Shown here: positions 17,579 to 26,146 of the stretch, piece by piece
Position numbering within the stretch: the stretch's first letter is position 1
Layout: each line of letters starts with the position of its first letter
DNA from: Pseudoduganella lurida
GTDB lineage: Bacteria; Pseudomonadota; Gammaproteobacteria; Burkholderiales; Burkholderiaceae_D
Direction of reading: 5' to 3'
DNA: 64,000 nucleotides
Assembly (NCBI RefSeq): GCF_007830455.1
Contig: NZ_VLLB01000002.1
Coordinates: 124,001 to 188,000 of the forward strand
Program-made: the position numbers and the translations under genes
Notes under the pieces: generated by a model
Database searches by the model: none
What the model was told of the DNA's origin: nothing
What the model saw: only the letters and a program-made list of their open reading frames with translations

Positions 17579-18188
17579 GGTTCATCTCCTTGCGGGCGAC
17601 GGCGGGACGGAAGGCCGGCGTGCGGGCCGGCTGCGGCAGGCGGTGGCCCACTTTCGCGGCCAGGCGGGCTTCCAGACGTGCTTCATTGCGGGCTTCGATG
17701 TCGGCGTCGCTGCAGCGCTCGACGGGCGCGATCTTCGTGACGGTGTGATGCTGGCTCTGGCACTCGATGCGCATGCGGCGGCCCTGGTAGCCACCGGTAT
17801 CGGCGAAACGGATCGACAGGCCGGAGCGCGACAGCTGCTCTTCGGCCGTGGCGACGTTCTTCGCGCCGATGGCCGAGTGGGCCAGCGCCAGCATGCGTGC
17901 GCCGCCGGCGATCACCACTTCCACTTCGCCGTACTGCTCGCGGCGCACGCCCATCGCCATCAGCAGCGCGGGAATCGCGGCCGTGACGTAGCGGGTGCTG
18001 CGCTCGCGGCTGCCGGCAGCGCTTTCGGGCAGCAGGCAGTGCGCCAGGCCGCAGCGGCCGCCGCGCTTCCAGAAGATGCCGATGCCGACACAGGAGCCCA
18101 GCAGGCAGGTCAGCACGTCGGCACCGCTGCCGACCTTGAACTCGCCGCTCAGCACATGCATTTCAGGGGACTTCGCCAGTGCATTCAT
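17565..18188 (-). CDS. cheD: Chemoreceptor glutamine deamidase CheD
   Basis: A 207-residue CheD, slightly long for the family because of a C-terminal tail rich in arginine and alanine after residue 160. CheD deamidates glutamines in receptor methylation regions. The catalytic triad fits: Thr27, Cys33 (LLGSCVGI) and His50 (GLAHCLLP) have the same 6- and 17-residue spacing as Thr21-Cys27-His44 of Thermotoga CheD. The ATG at 18188 gives the normal N-terminus. The gene lies 10 bases after cheR and overlaps the CheW gene. Confidence 0.92.
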   Translation of the reverse strand: MNALAKSPEMHVLSGEFKVGSGADVLTCLLGSCVGIGIFWKRGGRCGLAHCLLPESAAGSRERSTRYVTAAIPALLMAMGVRREQYGEVEVVIAGGARMLALAHSAIGAKNVATAEEQLSRSGLSIRFADTGGYQGRRMRIECQSQHHTVTKIAPVERCSDADIEARNEARLEARLAAKVGHRLPQPARTPAFRPAVARKEMNHAYA

Positions 18189-18198
18189 GACACTACCT

Positions 18199-19029
18199 TT
18201 ATTTTCCGGACAGTTCGTAGACATGGGGCTTGACGAGGCGGAACGGTACCGCCAGCCGCGTCAGCGAATCCTGCTCGCCCAGCACCAGGCGGCCGTGCGG
18301 TGCCAGAGCCGCGCTCACGCCGGTCAGCGCGCGCAGCTGGTCGTCATCCGTGAAGTACATCAGCACATTGCGCAGCAGGATCAGGTCATACGTGCTGCGG
18401 CTGCGTTCGCGCAGCAGGTGGTGGCTGGCGAAGCGCACATGGCGCGTCACGTCCGGGCGCACCGCCCAGCTGCTCTCGTCGGCCACCATGTGGCGCGCGA
18501 ACTGCGCCGGGCGATCGCTTTCGAAGCGCTGCACCGAGCGGCCCTGGTAGCGCGCGGCCTGGGCCACGGCCAGCGCGTCCGGCGAGATGTCCGTCGCATC
18601 GATGCGGAAGCGGAAGGCAGGATTGGCCTGCTGGAAGTCGACGCACAGCATCGCCAGCGAATACGCTTCCTCGCCGGTGGCCGCCGCGGCGGACCAGATG
18701 CGCAGCGTCTGGCTGCCCTGGTCGCGCAGCCACGCCGGCAGGAAGTCGCCGGCCAGGTAGTCCCACACCACCGGCGTGCGGAAGAACGCCGTGTCGTTCG
18801 TGGTCACCAGGCTGATGAAGGCCGGCACTTCGGCGCCCTTCTTCACGTGGTCGATATAGGCGCGGTAGCCGGCCAGGCCCAGCGCGCGGATGCGGGGACG
18901 GAGGCGGCCCTGCAGCAGCACGCCCTTGCGTTCGTCCATCGCGATGCCGGTGTGTTCCTTCACCAGCGAGATCATGGCGGCCAGCGAGTCACCGGCCAGA
19001 TCCTGGAGGGAGTCGCGTTCCATCATCAT
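18199..19029 (-). CDS. cheR: Chemoreceptor methyltransferase CheR
   Basis: A 276-residue S-adenosylmethionine-dependent methyltransferase that methylates receptor glutamates. The N-terminal alpha domain ([22 protein letters not shown]) is followed by the N-T-x-FFR segment (TTNDTAFFR), the SAM motif [13 protein letters not shown], the acidic [13 protein letters not shown] and LLRNVLMYF. It begins with three consecutive Met codons (19029, 19026, 19023) overlapping the receptor stop, so the exact start is uncertain by two residues. It is the second gene of the chemosensory operon. Confidence 0.93.
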   Translation of the reverse strand: MMMERDSLQDLAGDSLAAMISLVKEHTGIAMDERKGVLLQGRLRPRIRALGLAGYRAYIDHVKKGAEVPAFISLVTTNDTAFFRTPVVWDYLAGDFLPAWLRDQGSQTLRIWSAAAATGEEAYSLAMLCVDFQQANPAFRFRIDATDISPDALAVAQAARYQGRSVQRFESDRPAQFARHMVADESSWAVRPDVTRHVRFASHHLLRERSRSTYDLILLRNVLMYFTDDDQLRALTGVSAALAPHGRLVLGEQDSLTRLAVPFRLVKPHVYELSGK

Positions 19030-20723
19030 ACGGTGAAGCCGGAGACGGTCTGGTTCAGTTCATTGGCCGATTCGTTCAGCGTCTCGGTCTGGCGGGCGAT
19101 GCTGTCGCAGGAGCCGGCCGACTTCTCCGCTTCCTCGGCGATGTGGGCGATGGCGATGCTCACTTCACGCGCCGTCAGCGACTGCTCGCTGGCCGAGGCG
19201 GAGATGTCGGCGATCGCCAGCGAGGTGCGGCCCACGCCCTGGGCGATGCGGTCGAACGCGTCGCTGGCATGGCGCGAGATCTCGCTGCCCTGCGCCACGC
19301 GCTTGACGGATTCGGCGATCAGCTTGGAGATCTCCTTGGTGGCCTGCGACGAGCGTTCGGCCAGCTTGCGCACTTCGTCCGCCACCACCGAGAAGCCCAG
19401 GCCATGCTCGCCGGCGCGGGCCGCTTCGATGGCCGCGTTGAAGGCCAGCATATTGGTCTGGCTGGCGATCTCGCCGATCACTTTCACGATCTCGCCGATG
19501 TCTTCCGACGACTGGTTGATCAGGGCCATCGATTCGATCGAGCGGGCCACGGCCTTGGCGCCCGTTTCGGCGGCATCCTTGGTCGTCTGCGCCAGCACGT
19601 TCGCTTCCTGGGCGCCGCGGGCAATCGTCGTGATCGACGTGGTCAGACCGTCGATCGAGGCGTTCATTTCCTCCACGGTCGCGCCCAGCGCCTGCGCACC
19701 GCCGGCCACCACGTTCGAGCGTTCGGCGATCGTGCCGGCCGAGTTGGACAGGTTGTTCGCTTCGGAGACCACGTGGGCGATCACGCCGCGCAGGTCGCTG
19801 ATCATCTTGGCCACGCCGGCGCCCAGCATGTCGATCGGCTCGGAACCTTCGATGTCGATGGTGGCCGTCAGGTCGCCCGCCGAAGCGCGTTCCACGTGAT
19901 CCAGCAGCATCGACACCTTGCGGCGGTCGGCCGCGGCATTCTGCTCGACGGACACTTCCAGCTCCACCTGCTCGGTGATGTCGGTGGCGAACTTCACGAC
20001 CTTGTACGGGTTGCCGTTCAGGTCGAAGATGGGGTTGTAGGTCGCCTGGATCCACACGGGGCGGCCGTCGGCGCCGAGGCGCTTGTAGCGGCCGCTGTCG
20101 TATTCGCCGCGGTTGAGCTTCTGCCAGAACTTGCGGTATTCCAGGCTGGACGCGTACTCGTCGTCGCAGAACACGCGGTGGTGCTCGCCCTGCACGTCCG
20201 CCAACTGGTAGCCCAGCAGTGACAGGAAATTGGCATTGGCGCTCAGCAGGATGCCGTTCATGTCGAATTCCACGACGGCCTGCGACTTCTCGATGGCCTG
20301 CACCAGGCCGGCGTGCTCGTTGGCCTCGACCTTGTAGCGCGTGATGTCGGTGGCGAACTTGATGACTTTATAGGGCACGCCGTCGGCGCCCAGGATCGGG
20401 TTGTACGAAGCGTCGATCCACACGTCGCGGCCGCCCTTGGCCAGACGGCGGTACTGGGCCGACTCGAACTCGCCGCGGCGCAGCTTCGTCCAGAAGGCTT
20501 CGTAGGCGGCCGAGGCGGCGTATTCGGCGTCGCAGAACATCGAGTGGTGGCGGCCCACCACTTCTTCCAGCGTATAGCCGACCGTGTTCAGGAAATTCTC
20601 GTTTGCGTGGGTGATGGTGCCGTCGAGCTGGAATTCGATAACGGCCTGTACCCGGTTCAGCGCGCTGTTGATCGCGTGCAGGTCGTGTTCGGCGGTGGTG
20701 ACGGCGTGCTGATTGGTGTGCAT
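19026..20723 (-). CDS. Soluble methyl-accepting protein with two PAS domains (BdlA-like)
   Basis: A 565-residue chemoreceptor without membrane segments. Two related PAS domains (about residues 25-128 and 147-250) precede a methyl-accepting signalling domain from about 300 to the end, with the conserved hairpin tip [20 protein letters not shown] at about 422-441. Each PAS carries the RRGEFxSxxYRRL...W(I)xAxYNPI pattern seen in BdlA of Pseudomonas, a cytoplasmic receptor tied to biofilm dispersal and c-di-GMP. There is no C-terminal tethering pentapeptide for CheR. The ATG at 20723 has AGGAAAG upstream; the ATG 14 codons earlier does not. First gene of the operon with cheR, cheD and the triple CheW. 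Confidence 0.9.
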   Translation of the reverse strand: MHTNQHAVTTAEHDLHAINSALNRVQAVIEFQLDGTITHANENFLNTVGYTLEEVVGRHHSMFCDAEYAASAAYEAFWTKLRRGEFESAQYRRLAKGGRDVWIDASYNPILGADGVPYKVIKFATDITRYKVEANEHAGLVQAIEKSQAVVEFDMNGILLSANANFLSLLGYQLADVQGEHHRVFCDDEYASSLEYRKFWQKLNRGEYDSGRYKRLGADGRPVWIQATYNPIFDLNGNPYKVVKFATDITEQVELEVSVEQNAAADRRKVSMLLDHVERASAGDLTATIDIEGSEPIDMLGAGVAKMISDLRGVIAHVVSEANNLSNSAGTIAERSNVVAGGAQALGATVEEMNASIDGLTTSITTIARGAQEANVLAQTTKDAAETGAKAVARSIESMALINQSSEDIGEIVKVIGEIASQTNMLAFNAAIEAARAGEHGLGFSVVADEVRKLAERSSQATKEISKLIAESVKRVAQGSEISRHASDAFDRIAQGVGRTSLAIADISASASEQSLTAREVSIAIAHIAEEAEKSAGSCDSIARQTETLNESANELNQTVSGFTV

Positions 20724-21350
20724 GGAGCTTTCCTGATGTCGTTGGTGGCTGAAGAAACCGCTCAAGTTCGGGCGGCGATGTTCGGCGACATTGGTTGGGT
20801 CGGCTCAGGAACGTATTCTACGCGTTAGTTGCCGTATGTAAATAGGTTGGGGAATGTAAATTACTGATTTTGCCGATTTGTAGTAAATCGTAGACACTAT
20901 TGGGGCGAACGACCGTGCTTCGGCAGCCAATTCTCACCGAATCCCACGCCCTGAACTTGTGCTCGTAATAATCCCACGCCCCGCCAGCGGATGTTCCTTC
21001 CTCAATTTAACAATCACCAAACCGAAAAACTTAACTCCAAGCCATCAAGCGGCCTGACCACTTGTTGCAAGAATGCGTCACTGGTCGGACTGAATGAAAG
21101 GTGGCCCGACCGGATATACAAATAAGTGATGAGCCGCAACATGCAGGATCCACCAATATTGCGCGAAAAAGCCGGTAATTGGCGGACATTGGCATTTCTG
21201 ATATCGTTTTTTGGCCGCCACCCATGGTTTTTGATGATTTGTGTTTCGACACAAGGTTGGTTAATCATTGCGGTGACGCTCGTCGGCGACCCTCAGGTCC
21301 CGATCGGCGCCTCAGCGTAGAGCACTTATAAAAACAACCGGAGATCATCA
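20724..21350. other. 627-base divergent intergenic region, AT-rich
   Basis: This separates the receptor operon (minus) from the TonB receptor gene (plus) and should hold both promoters. It is visibly AT-rich around 20820-20900 and 21000-21270. Short open frames on both strands at 21014-21320 have no ribosome sites and no protein-like composition, so I do not call them. No operator is recognisable. The TonB gene has CCGGAGA 6 bases before its ATG. Confidence 0.6.
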
Positions 21351-24260
21351 ATGCAACGCAGCAGACTGCAACTGACCGCGCTCGCCTCTGCCATCCTGGC
21401 GATCGGCACCCCACTTCATGCACAGGAAACCGCCGACGAGACCCAGAAGGTCGTCGTGACGGGCCTGCGCGCCTCGCTCGAGAGCGCCCTGAACGCCAAG
21501 CGCACCGAGAACAGCATCGTCGACGTGATCAAGGCCGAAGACATCGGCAAGTTCCCCGACACGAACCTGGCCGAATCGCTGCAGCGCGTGCCGGGCGTGG
21601 CGATCGACCGCGACGCCGGCGAAGGCCGCAGCATCACCGTGCGCGGCCTGGGCCAGGACTTCACGCGCGTGCGCATCAACGGCATCGAGGCGCTGGCCAC
21701 CACCGGCGGCAGCGACAACAGCGGCGGCACCAACCGCGGCCGCGGCTTCGACTTCAACGTGTTTGCTTCCGAGCTGTTCTCCTCGCTCACCGTGCGCAAG
21801 AGTTCCGCCGCCGACGTGGAAGAAGGTTCGCTGGGCGCCACTGTCGACCTGCAGACCCTGCGCCCGTTCGACCTGGCCAAGCGCGGCTTCAATGCCACCG
21901 CCATGATCAAGGGCCGCTACAACGACCTGTCGAAGAAGACCGATCCGCGCGGCGCGATCATGTTCAGCGACACCTTCAACAACAACACGATGGGCTACCT
22001 GGTCTCCGTCGCGTGGGGCCGCCGCAACCTGTACGAGGACGGCTTCTCCACCGGCCGCTGGGACAACGGCCCGTCCGTCGGCGGCTGGTGCGCGCCGATG
22101 GGCGTGGGCCCGTCGACGTCGACCACGTGCGGCACCACGGCGCCCGGCTTCACGACGACCAACCGCCTGCCGAACACGCCCGCCAACGTGGCCGCCTACA
22201 ATGCCGCAAGCAGCGCCGCGAACTTCCACCCGCGCTTCCCCCGCTACGGCCGCATGGTGCACGACCAGGACCGCCTGGGCGTGACCACCTCGTTCGAATG
22301 GAAGCCCCAGCGCGGCACCCGCATCTCGCTGGACCTGCTGTATGCGGACCTGGATGCCACGCGCGAGGAAAACTACATCGAAGGCTTCTCGTTCAGCCGC
22401 AACCTGAGCTCGGGCGGCAAGCCGCAGACCTCCGTCGTCGACGTGCAGTACGACTCGCTGGGCCGCATGACCTACGGCGTGTTCAACGGCGTGGACATCC
22501 GCTCCGAGTCGCGCTACGACGAGATGACGACAAAGTTCATCCAGCCGACGCTGAACCTGTCGCATCAGATCAGCGAGAACCTGCGCCTGACTGCCGCGCT
22601 GGGCCGCGCCAAGTCGATGTTCGACAACCCGGTGCAGACCACCGTGACGCTCGATGCGCCGAACGTCAATGGCTACACGGTGGACTTCCGCCAGAACGAC
22701 CGGCTGCCCGTCATCACGTATCCGTTCGACGTGACCAAGCCCGGCGTGCTGAGCATCTACGGCGTGCCGGCCGGCGCCACCGCCGCGGCCAATGCGCTGC
22801 CGAGCGAGATCCGCATCCGCCCGGCCGGTACCGAGAACGTCAACGACGTGTTCAGCACCGATCTCGCCTGGCGCGCCAGCGACACGTGGACCGTCAAGGG
22901 CGGCGTGAACATCAAGCGCTATAAATTCCGCACCTGGGAATCGCGCCGCAACAACGAGACGATGTACGGGCTGCCGGCCGGCACCGACATCGCCGGCCTG
23001 TCCACGCTGCTCACCGACTTCGGCCGCGGCCAGGACATCCCGGCCGGCAATCCGAACGGCTGGATCATGCCGAACATCGCCGCCATCACGTCGTTGTACG
23101 ACGCGTTCTGCAATTGCCTGAAATCGGGTCCGGTCGGCGGCCCCGGCGACTACACGCTCACGTCGCTCACCAACACGGCGGCACGCGGCAACAACCGCGC
23201 CGTGAAGGAAGAGGACAACGGCATCTTCCTGCAGGGCGACTTCGAGACGGAACTGTGGGGCTACGGCGTGCGCGGCAACCTGGGCGGCCGCTACGTGCAG
23301 ACCAAGCTGACGGCCACCGGCTACACGTCCGTCGGCAATGGCGCCTCCGTCACGGCGGACAACGAGTACAAGGACTTCCTGCCGGCCTTCAACGTGACGA
23401 CCAACATCACGCCGGAATTCCTGGTGCGCCTGGCCGCCGCGAAAGTGCTGTCGCGTCCACCGCTGGGCAACCTGAATCCGGGCGGCAGCGTGAGCACCGT
23501 CGGCGCGCTGGGCATCTCGTCGGGCAATCCGCTGCTGGAACCGTTCCGCGCCAAGACCTTCGACGCCTCCTTCGAGTACTACTTCAAGAACAAGGCCTTC
23601 CTGGGCCTGGGCCTGTTCCAGAAGAATATCGAGAGCTATGTGCAGGGCGTGCGCCAGTCGATGCCGTACAACCAGACCGGCCTGCCGCTGTCGCTGCTGC
23701 CGGCGAACTTCAACGGCACCGAAGTGTTCGACGTGACGAGCTTCCAGAACACGCCGGGCGGCAAGCTGCGCGGCTATGAGCTGAACTACCAGCAGCCGTT
23801 CACGTTCCTGCCGGCGTCGTTCCCGACCTGGAGCCGCAACTTCGGCGTGATCGCCAACTACACGAAGGTGTCCTCGAAGATCGACTACATCATCTCGGCC
23901 ACGGCGGCGAACAGCGGCACGGTGCGCGACGACCTGGTGAACCTGTCGCCGAAGTCGTGGAACACCACGTTCTATTACGACGACGGCAAGTTCAGCGCCC
24001 GCCTGACCGGCGCCTACCGCTCGGCCTACCTGCAGACCGTGCCGGCCGCGAACAACAACGATGTCGCCGGCAAGAACGAGACGACCAACGTCGACCTGTC
24101 CCTGTCGTACAAGTGGAACGACAAGCTGGAGTTCACGTTCGAAGGCGTCAACCTGACGAACGAGGCGAGCGACCAGTTCGTGGGCCGCGCACGCAACAGC
24201 GTCAACGTCCACAACGTCACCGGCCGCGAGTACCTGCTCGGCGCCCGCTACAAGTTCTGA
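21351..24260 (+). CDS. TonB-dependent receptor, TIGR01782 (Xanthomonas/Caulobacter) type
   Basis: A 969-residue outer-membrane receptor of the type used for carbohydrate import. A signal peptide (LTALASAILAIGTPLHA, cleavage near residue 24) is followed by the plug with KVVVTGLRASLESALNAKR, GKFPDTNLAESLQRVPGV and RSITVRGLGQDFTRVRING, then a 22-strand barrel ending in YLLGARYKF with a terminal Phe. There is no N-terminal signalling (STN) domain. The gene is followed after 13 bases by a GH43 enzyme, so the cargo is probably an arabinose- or xylose-containing oligosaccharide; that is inferred from the neighbour. Confidence 0.92.
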   Translation: MQRSRLQLTALASAILAIGTPLHAQETADETQKVVVTGLRASLESALNAKRTENSIVDVIKAEDIGKFPDTNLAESLQRVPGVAIDRDAGEGRSITVRGLGQDFTRVRINGIEALATTGGSDNSGGTNRGRGFDFNVFASELFSSLTVRKSSAADVEEGSLGATVDLQTLRPFDLAKRGFNATAMIKGRYNDLSKKTDPRGAIMFSDTFNNNTMGYLVSVAWGRRNLYEDGFSTGRWDNGPSVGGWCAPMGVGPSTSTTCGTTAPGFTTTNRLPNTPANVAAYNAASSAANFHPRFPRYGRMVHDQDRLGVTTSFEWKPQRGTRISLDLLYADLDATREENYIEGFSFSRNLSSGGKPQTSVVDVQYDSLGRMTYGVFNGVDIRSESRYDEMTTKFIQPTLNLSHQISENLRLTAALGRAKSMFDNPVQTTVTLDAPNVNGYTVDFRQNDRLPVITYPFDVTKPGVLSIYGVPAGATAAANALPSEIRIRPAGTENVNDVFSTDLAWRASDTWTVKGGVNIKRYKFRTWESRRNNETMYGLPAGTDIAGLSTLLTDFGRGQDIPAGNPNGWIMPNIAAITSLYDAFCNCLKSGPVGGPGDYTLTSLTNTAARGNNRAVKEEDNGIFLQGDFETELWGYGVRGNLGGRYVQTKLTATGYTSVGNGASVTADNEYKDFLPAFNVTTNITPEFLVRLAAAKVLSRPPLGNLNPGGSVSTVGALGISSGNPLLEPFRAKTFDASFEYYFKNKAFLGLGLFQKNIESYVQGVRQSMPYNQTGLPLSLLPANFNGTEVFDVTSFQNTPGGKLRGYELNYQQPFTFLPASFPTWSRNFGVIANYTKVSSKIDYIISATAANSGTVRDDLVNLSPKSWNTTFYYDDGKFSARLTGAYRSAYLQTVPAANNNDVAGKNETTNVDLSLSYKWNDKLEFTFEGVNLTNEASDQFVGRARNSVNVHNVTGREYLLGARYKF

Positions 24261-24273
24261 GCGGGGCGAGACC

Positions 24274-25878
24274 TTGGTATCGCGACGTAACCTGATGAAA
24301 TCGGCGGGCCTCGGCTCGCTGGTTTTCGGCACACAGGCGGTAAGTGCGGCGGCCTGTGTTCCTGCCACGGCCCCGGCCTGGGGCAGCAATGTGGAAGGCC
24401 AGCGCAAGCCGGACCTGGGCAACGGAACGTTCCTCAACCCGATCGTGGCGGGCGACCACCCGGATCCGTCGATCCTGAAGGACGGGAACGACTACTACAT
24501 GACGTTCTCCACCTTCGATGCCTATCCCGGCCTCGTGATCTGGCATTCGCAGGACCTGGTGAACTGGCAGCCCGTCACGGCCGCGCTGACGCGCAACATC
24601 GGCTCGGTGTGGGCGCCGGAGCTGTGCAAGCACAAGGGCCGCTACTTCCTGTACATCCCGACCAAGAAGACGGCGGTGCCCGGATCGAAGACGACATCGT
24701 GGGTGATCTGGGCCGACGACATCCGTGGCCCCTGGTCGGACCCTATCGACCTGGACCTGCCGCGCAACATCGATCCCGGCCATGCCGTGGGCGAGGATGG
24801 CTCGCGCTGGCTGTTCCTGTCCGGCGTCGACCGCGTGCGGCTGGCCGACGATGGCCTGTCGACAGTCGGCAAGCCGGAACACGTGTACGACCCGTGGCGC
24901 TATCCGGACGACTGGGAAGTGGAAGCCTTCTCGCCGGAGGGCCCCAAGGTCCTGCGCCACGACGGCTGGTTCTACCTCGTGCTGGCGGTGGGCGGCACGT
25001 CCGGCCCGCCGACGGGGCACATGGTGATCGCGGCGCGCTCGAAGTCCATCCACGGGCCGTGGGAACACCATCCCCGCAATCCGCTGGTGCGCACGGTGAG
25101 GAACGAGGAAAAATGGTGGTCGCGCGGCCATGCCACCCTCGTCGAAGGACCTGCCGGCGACTGGTGGGGCGTCTACCACGGCTACGAGAACGGCTTCTGG
25201 ACGCTGGGCCGGCAGGCGCTGCTGGCGCCCGTCACCTGGTCGAAGGATGGCTGGCCGGACTTCGGTGGCGGCGATCTGTCGCAGCCGTTGAAGAAGCCGG
25301 CGGGCGGCAAGGCGGGGCCGCACGGCATGGCGCTGTCCGATGACTTCAGTACGGACAAGTATGGCGTGCAGTGGAGCTTCTTCAATCCGTCGCCCGATGA
25401 AGGCAAGCGGCTGTCGCGGCGCGATGGCGTGCTGTCCTTACGCGCCAGCGGCACGCAGCCGTCGGATTCGTCGCCGCTGCTGTTCGTGGTGCCGGACCAG
25501 GATTACGAAGTCGAATGCGAGATCGAAGTGGAAGGCGGCGCACGCGGCGGCATCGTGCTGTTCTACGACCACAAGCTGTATTGCGGCATGGGGTTCGGTG
25601 AGCAGAACCTCGTGCTGCACCGCTACGGCACCGAGCACGGCACGCCAGCGAATGCGTTCGGCAAGCGCGTGTTCCTGCGCATCCGCAACCGCAAGCACAT
25701 CGTCAGCATCCACCTCTCCGGCGACGGCAGGACTTGGCTGCGCGGCCCGCGTGGCTACGAAGTCTCTGGCTACCACCAGAACGTGCGCGGCGGCTTCATG
25801 TCGCTGAAGCCCGCCCTGTACGCCACCGGCACCGGCACTGTCCGCTTCCGCAACTTCGTCTACCGCGCCTTCGCCTGA
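24274..25878 (+). CDS. Tat-exported GH43 family glycoside hydrolase
   Basis: A 534-residue glycoside hydrolase of family 43 (arabinofuranosidase/xylosidase class). The five-bladed propeller (residues about 55-330) shows the catalytic base in GDHPDPSILKDG, the pKa-modulating Asp region NIDPGHAVGED and the likely acid in EAFSPEGPKVL. A C-terminal concanavalin-like domain (about 345-534; LSDDFSTDKYGVQWSF) matches the GH43 C2 type. A TTG start at 24274 is preferred over the ATG at 24295 because it includes a twin-arginine motif, SRRNLMKSAG, followed by a hydrophobic stretch, and GGGGCGAG lies just upstream. It is cotranscribed with the TonB receptor. Confidence 0.9.
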   Translation: MVSRRNLMKSAGLGSLVFGTQAVSAAACVPATAPAWGSNVEGQRKPDLGNGTFLNPIVAGDHPDPSILKDGNDYYMTFSTFDAYPGLVIWHSQDLVNWQPVTAALTRNIGSVWAPELCKHKGRYFLYIPTKKTAVPGSKTTSWVIWADDIRGPWSDPIDLDLPRNIDPGHAVGEDGSRWLFLSGVDRVRLADDGLSTVGKPEHVYDPWRYPDDWEVEAFSPEGPKVLRHDGWFYLVLAVGGTSGPPTGHMVIAARSKSIHGPWEHHPRNPLVRTVRNEEKWWSRGHATLVEGPAGDWWGVYHGYENGFWTLGRQALLAPVTWSKDGWPDFGGGDLSQPLKKPAGGKAGPHGMALSDDFSTDKYGVQWSFFNPSPDEGKRLSRRDGVLSLRASGTQPSDSSPLLFVVPDQDYEVECEIEVEGGARGGIVLFYDHKLYCGMGFGEQNLVLHRYGTEHGTPANAFGKRVFLRIRNRKHIVSIHLSGDGRTWLRGPRGYEVSGYHQNVRGGFMSLKPALYATGTGTVRFRNFVYRAFA

Positions 25879-25884
25879 CCCAAC

Positions 25885-26008
25885 TGATGAGCTCGTGTCA
25901 CACGGTGGGGGCGGAGTCGGGGTTTCGCAGAGCGCAGCTCTACGCCGACGAAGCAGTGATCGCTTGCAAGCGATTACTCCTTCCAGGCGTAGTGACACGA
26001 GCTCATCA
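25885..26008. repeat. 124-base nested palindromic element with 17-base terminal inverted repeats
   Basis: The ends, TGATGAGCTCGTGTCAC (25885-25901) and its exact complement (25992-26008), enclose further perfect palindromes. These are AGAGC-GCA-GCTCT at 25929-25941, a CTACGCC/GGCGTAG stem (25940-25946 with 25986-25992) and the 16-base palindrome ATCGCTTGCAAGCGAT at 25959-25974. It starts 7 bases past the GH43 stop, between convergent genes. No transposase is present; the form is that of a miniature inverted-repeat or REP/BIME-like element. Confidence 0.7.
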
Positions 26009-26085
26009 TTAACGCAGCTATCGACGAATTTATCGGTTTTTAACCGCAAAGTCGCAGCAATTCGGCGCAAGTCCTCTTTACAGTA

Positions 26086-26129
26086 GAGCTCGTGTCACTA
26101 CGCCTGACCCCAGCATGTGACACGAGCTC
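26086..26129. repeat. Second, shorter copy of the GAGCTCGTGTCAC palindrome
   Basis: GAGCTCGTGTCAC and GTGACACGAGCTC form 13-base perfect arms around 18 bases. Its left arm plus the adjoining TACGCCTG is an exact inverted match to 21 bases at the right end of the element at 25885-26008. It lies 17 bases from the stop of the GH1/RmlD gene. Confidence 0.7.
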
Positions 26130-26146
26130 GGCTGTGGCAGCCGCGG

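Noticed and set aside
21014..21320. Overlapping short open frames on both strands upstream of the TonB receptor
   Set aside because: They occupy the AT-rich promoter region, lack ribosome sites and contradict each other.
21348..24437. A 1029-codon open frame antisense to the TonB receptor
   Set aside because: It is a product of high GC and biased codon use. The sense frame has complete receptor motifs, and the antisense product has no family features.
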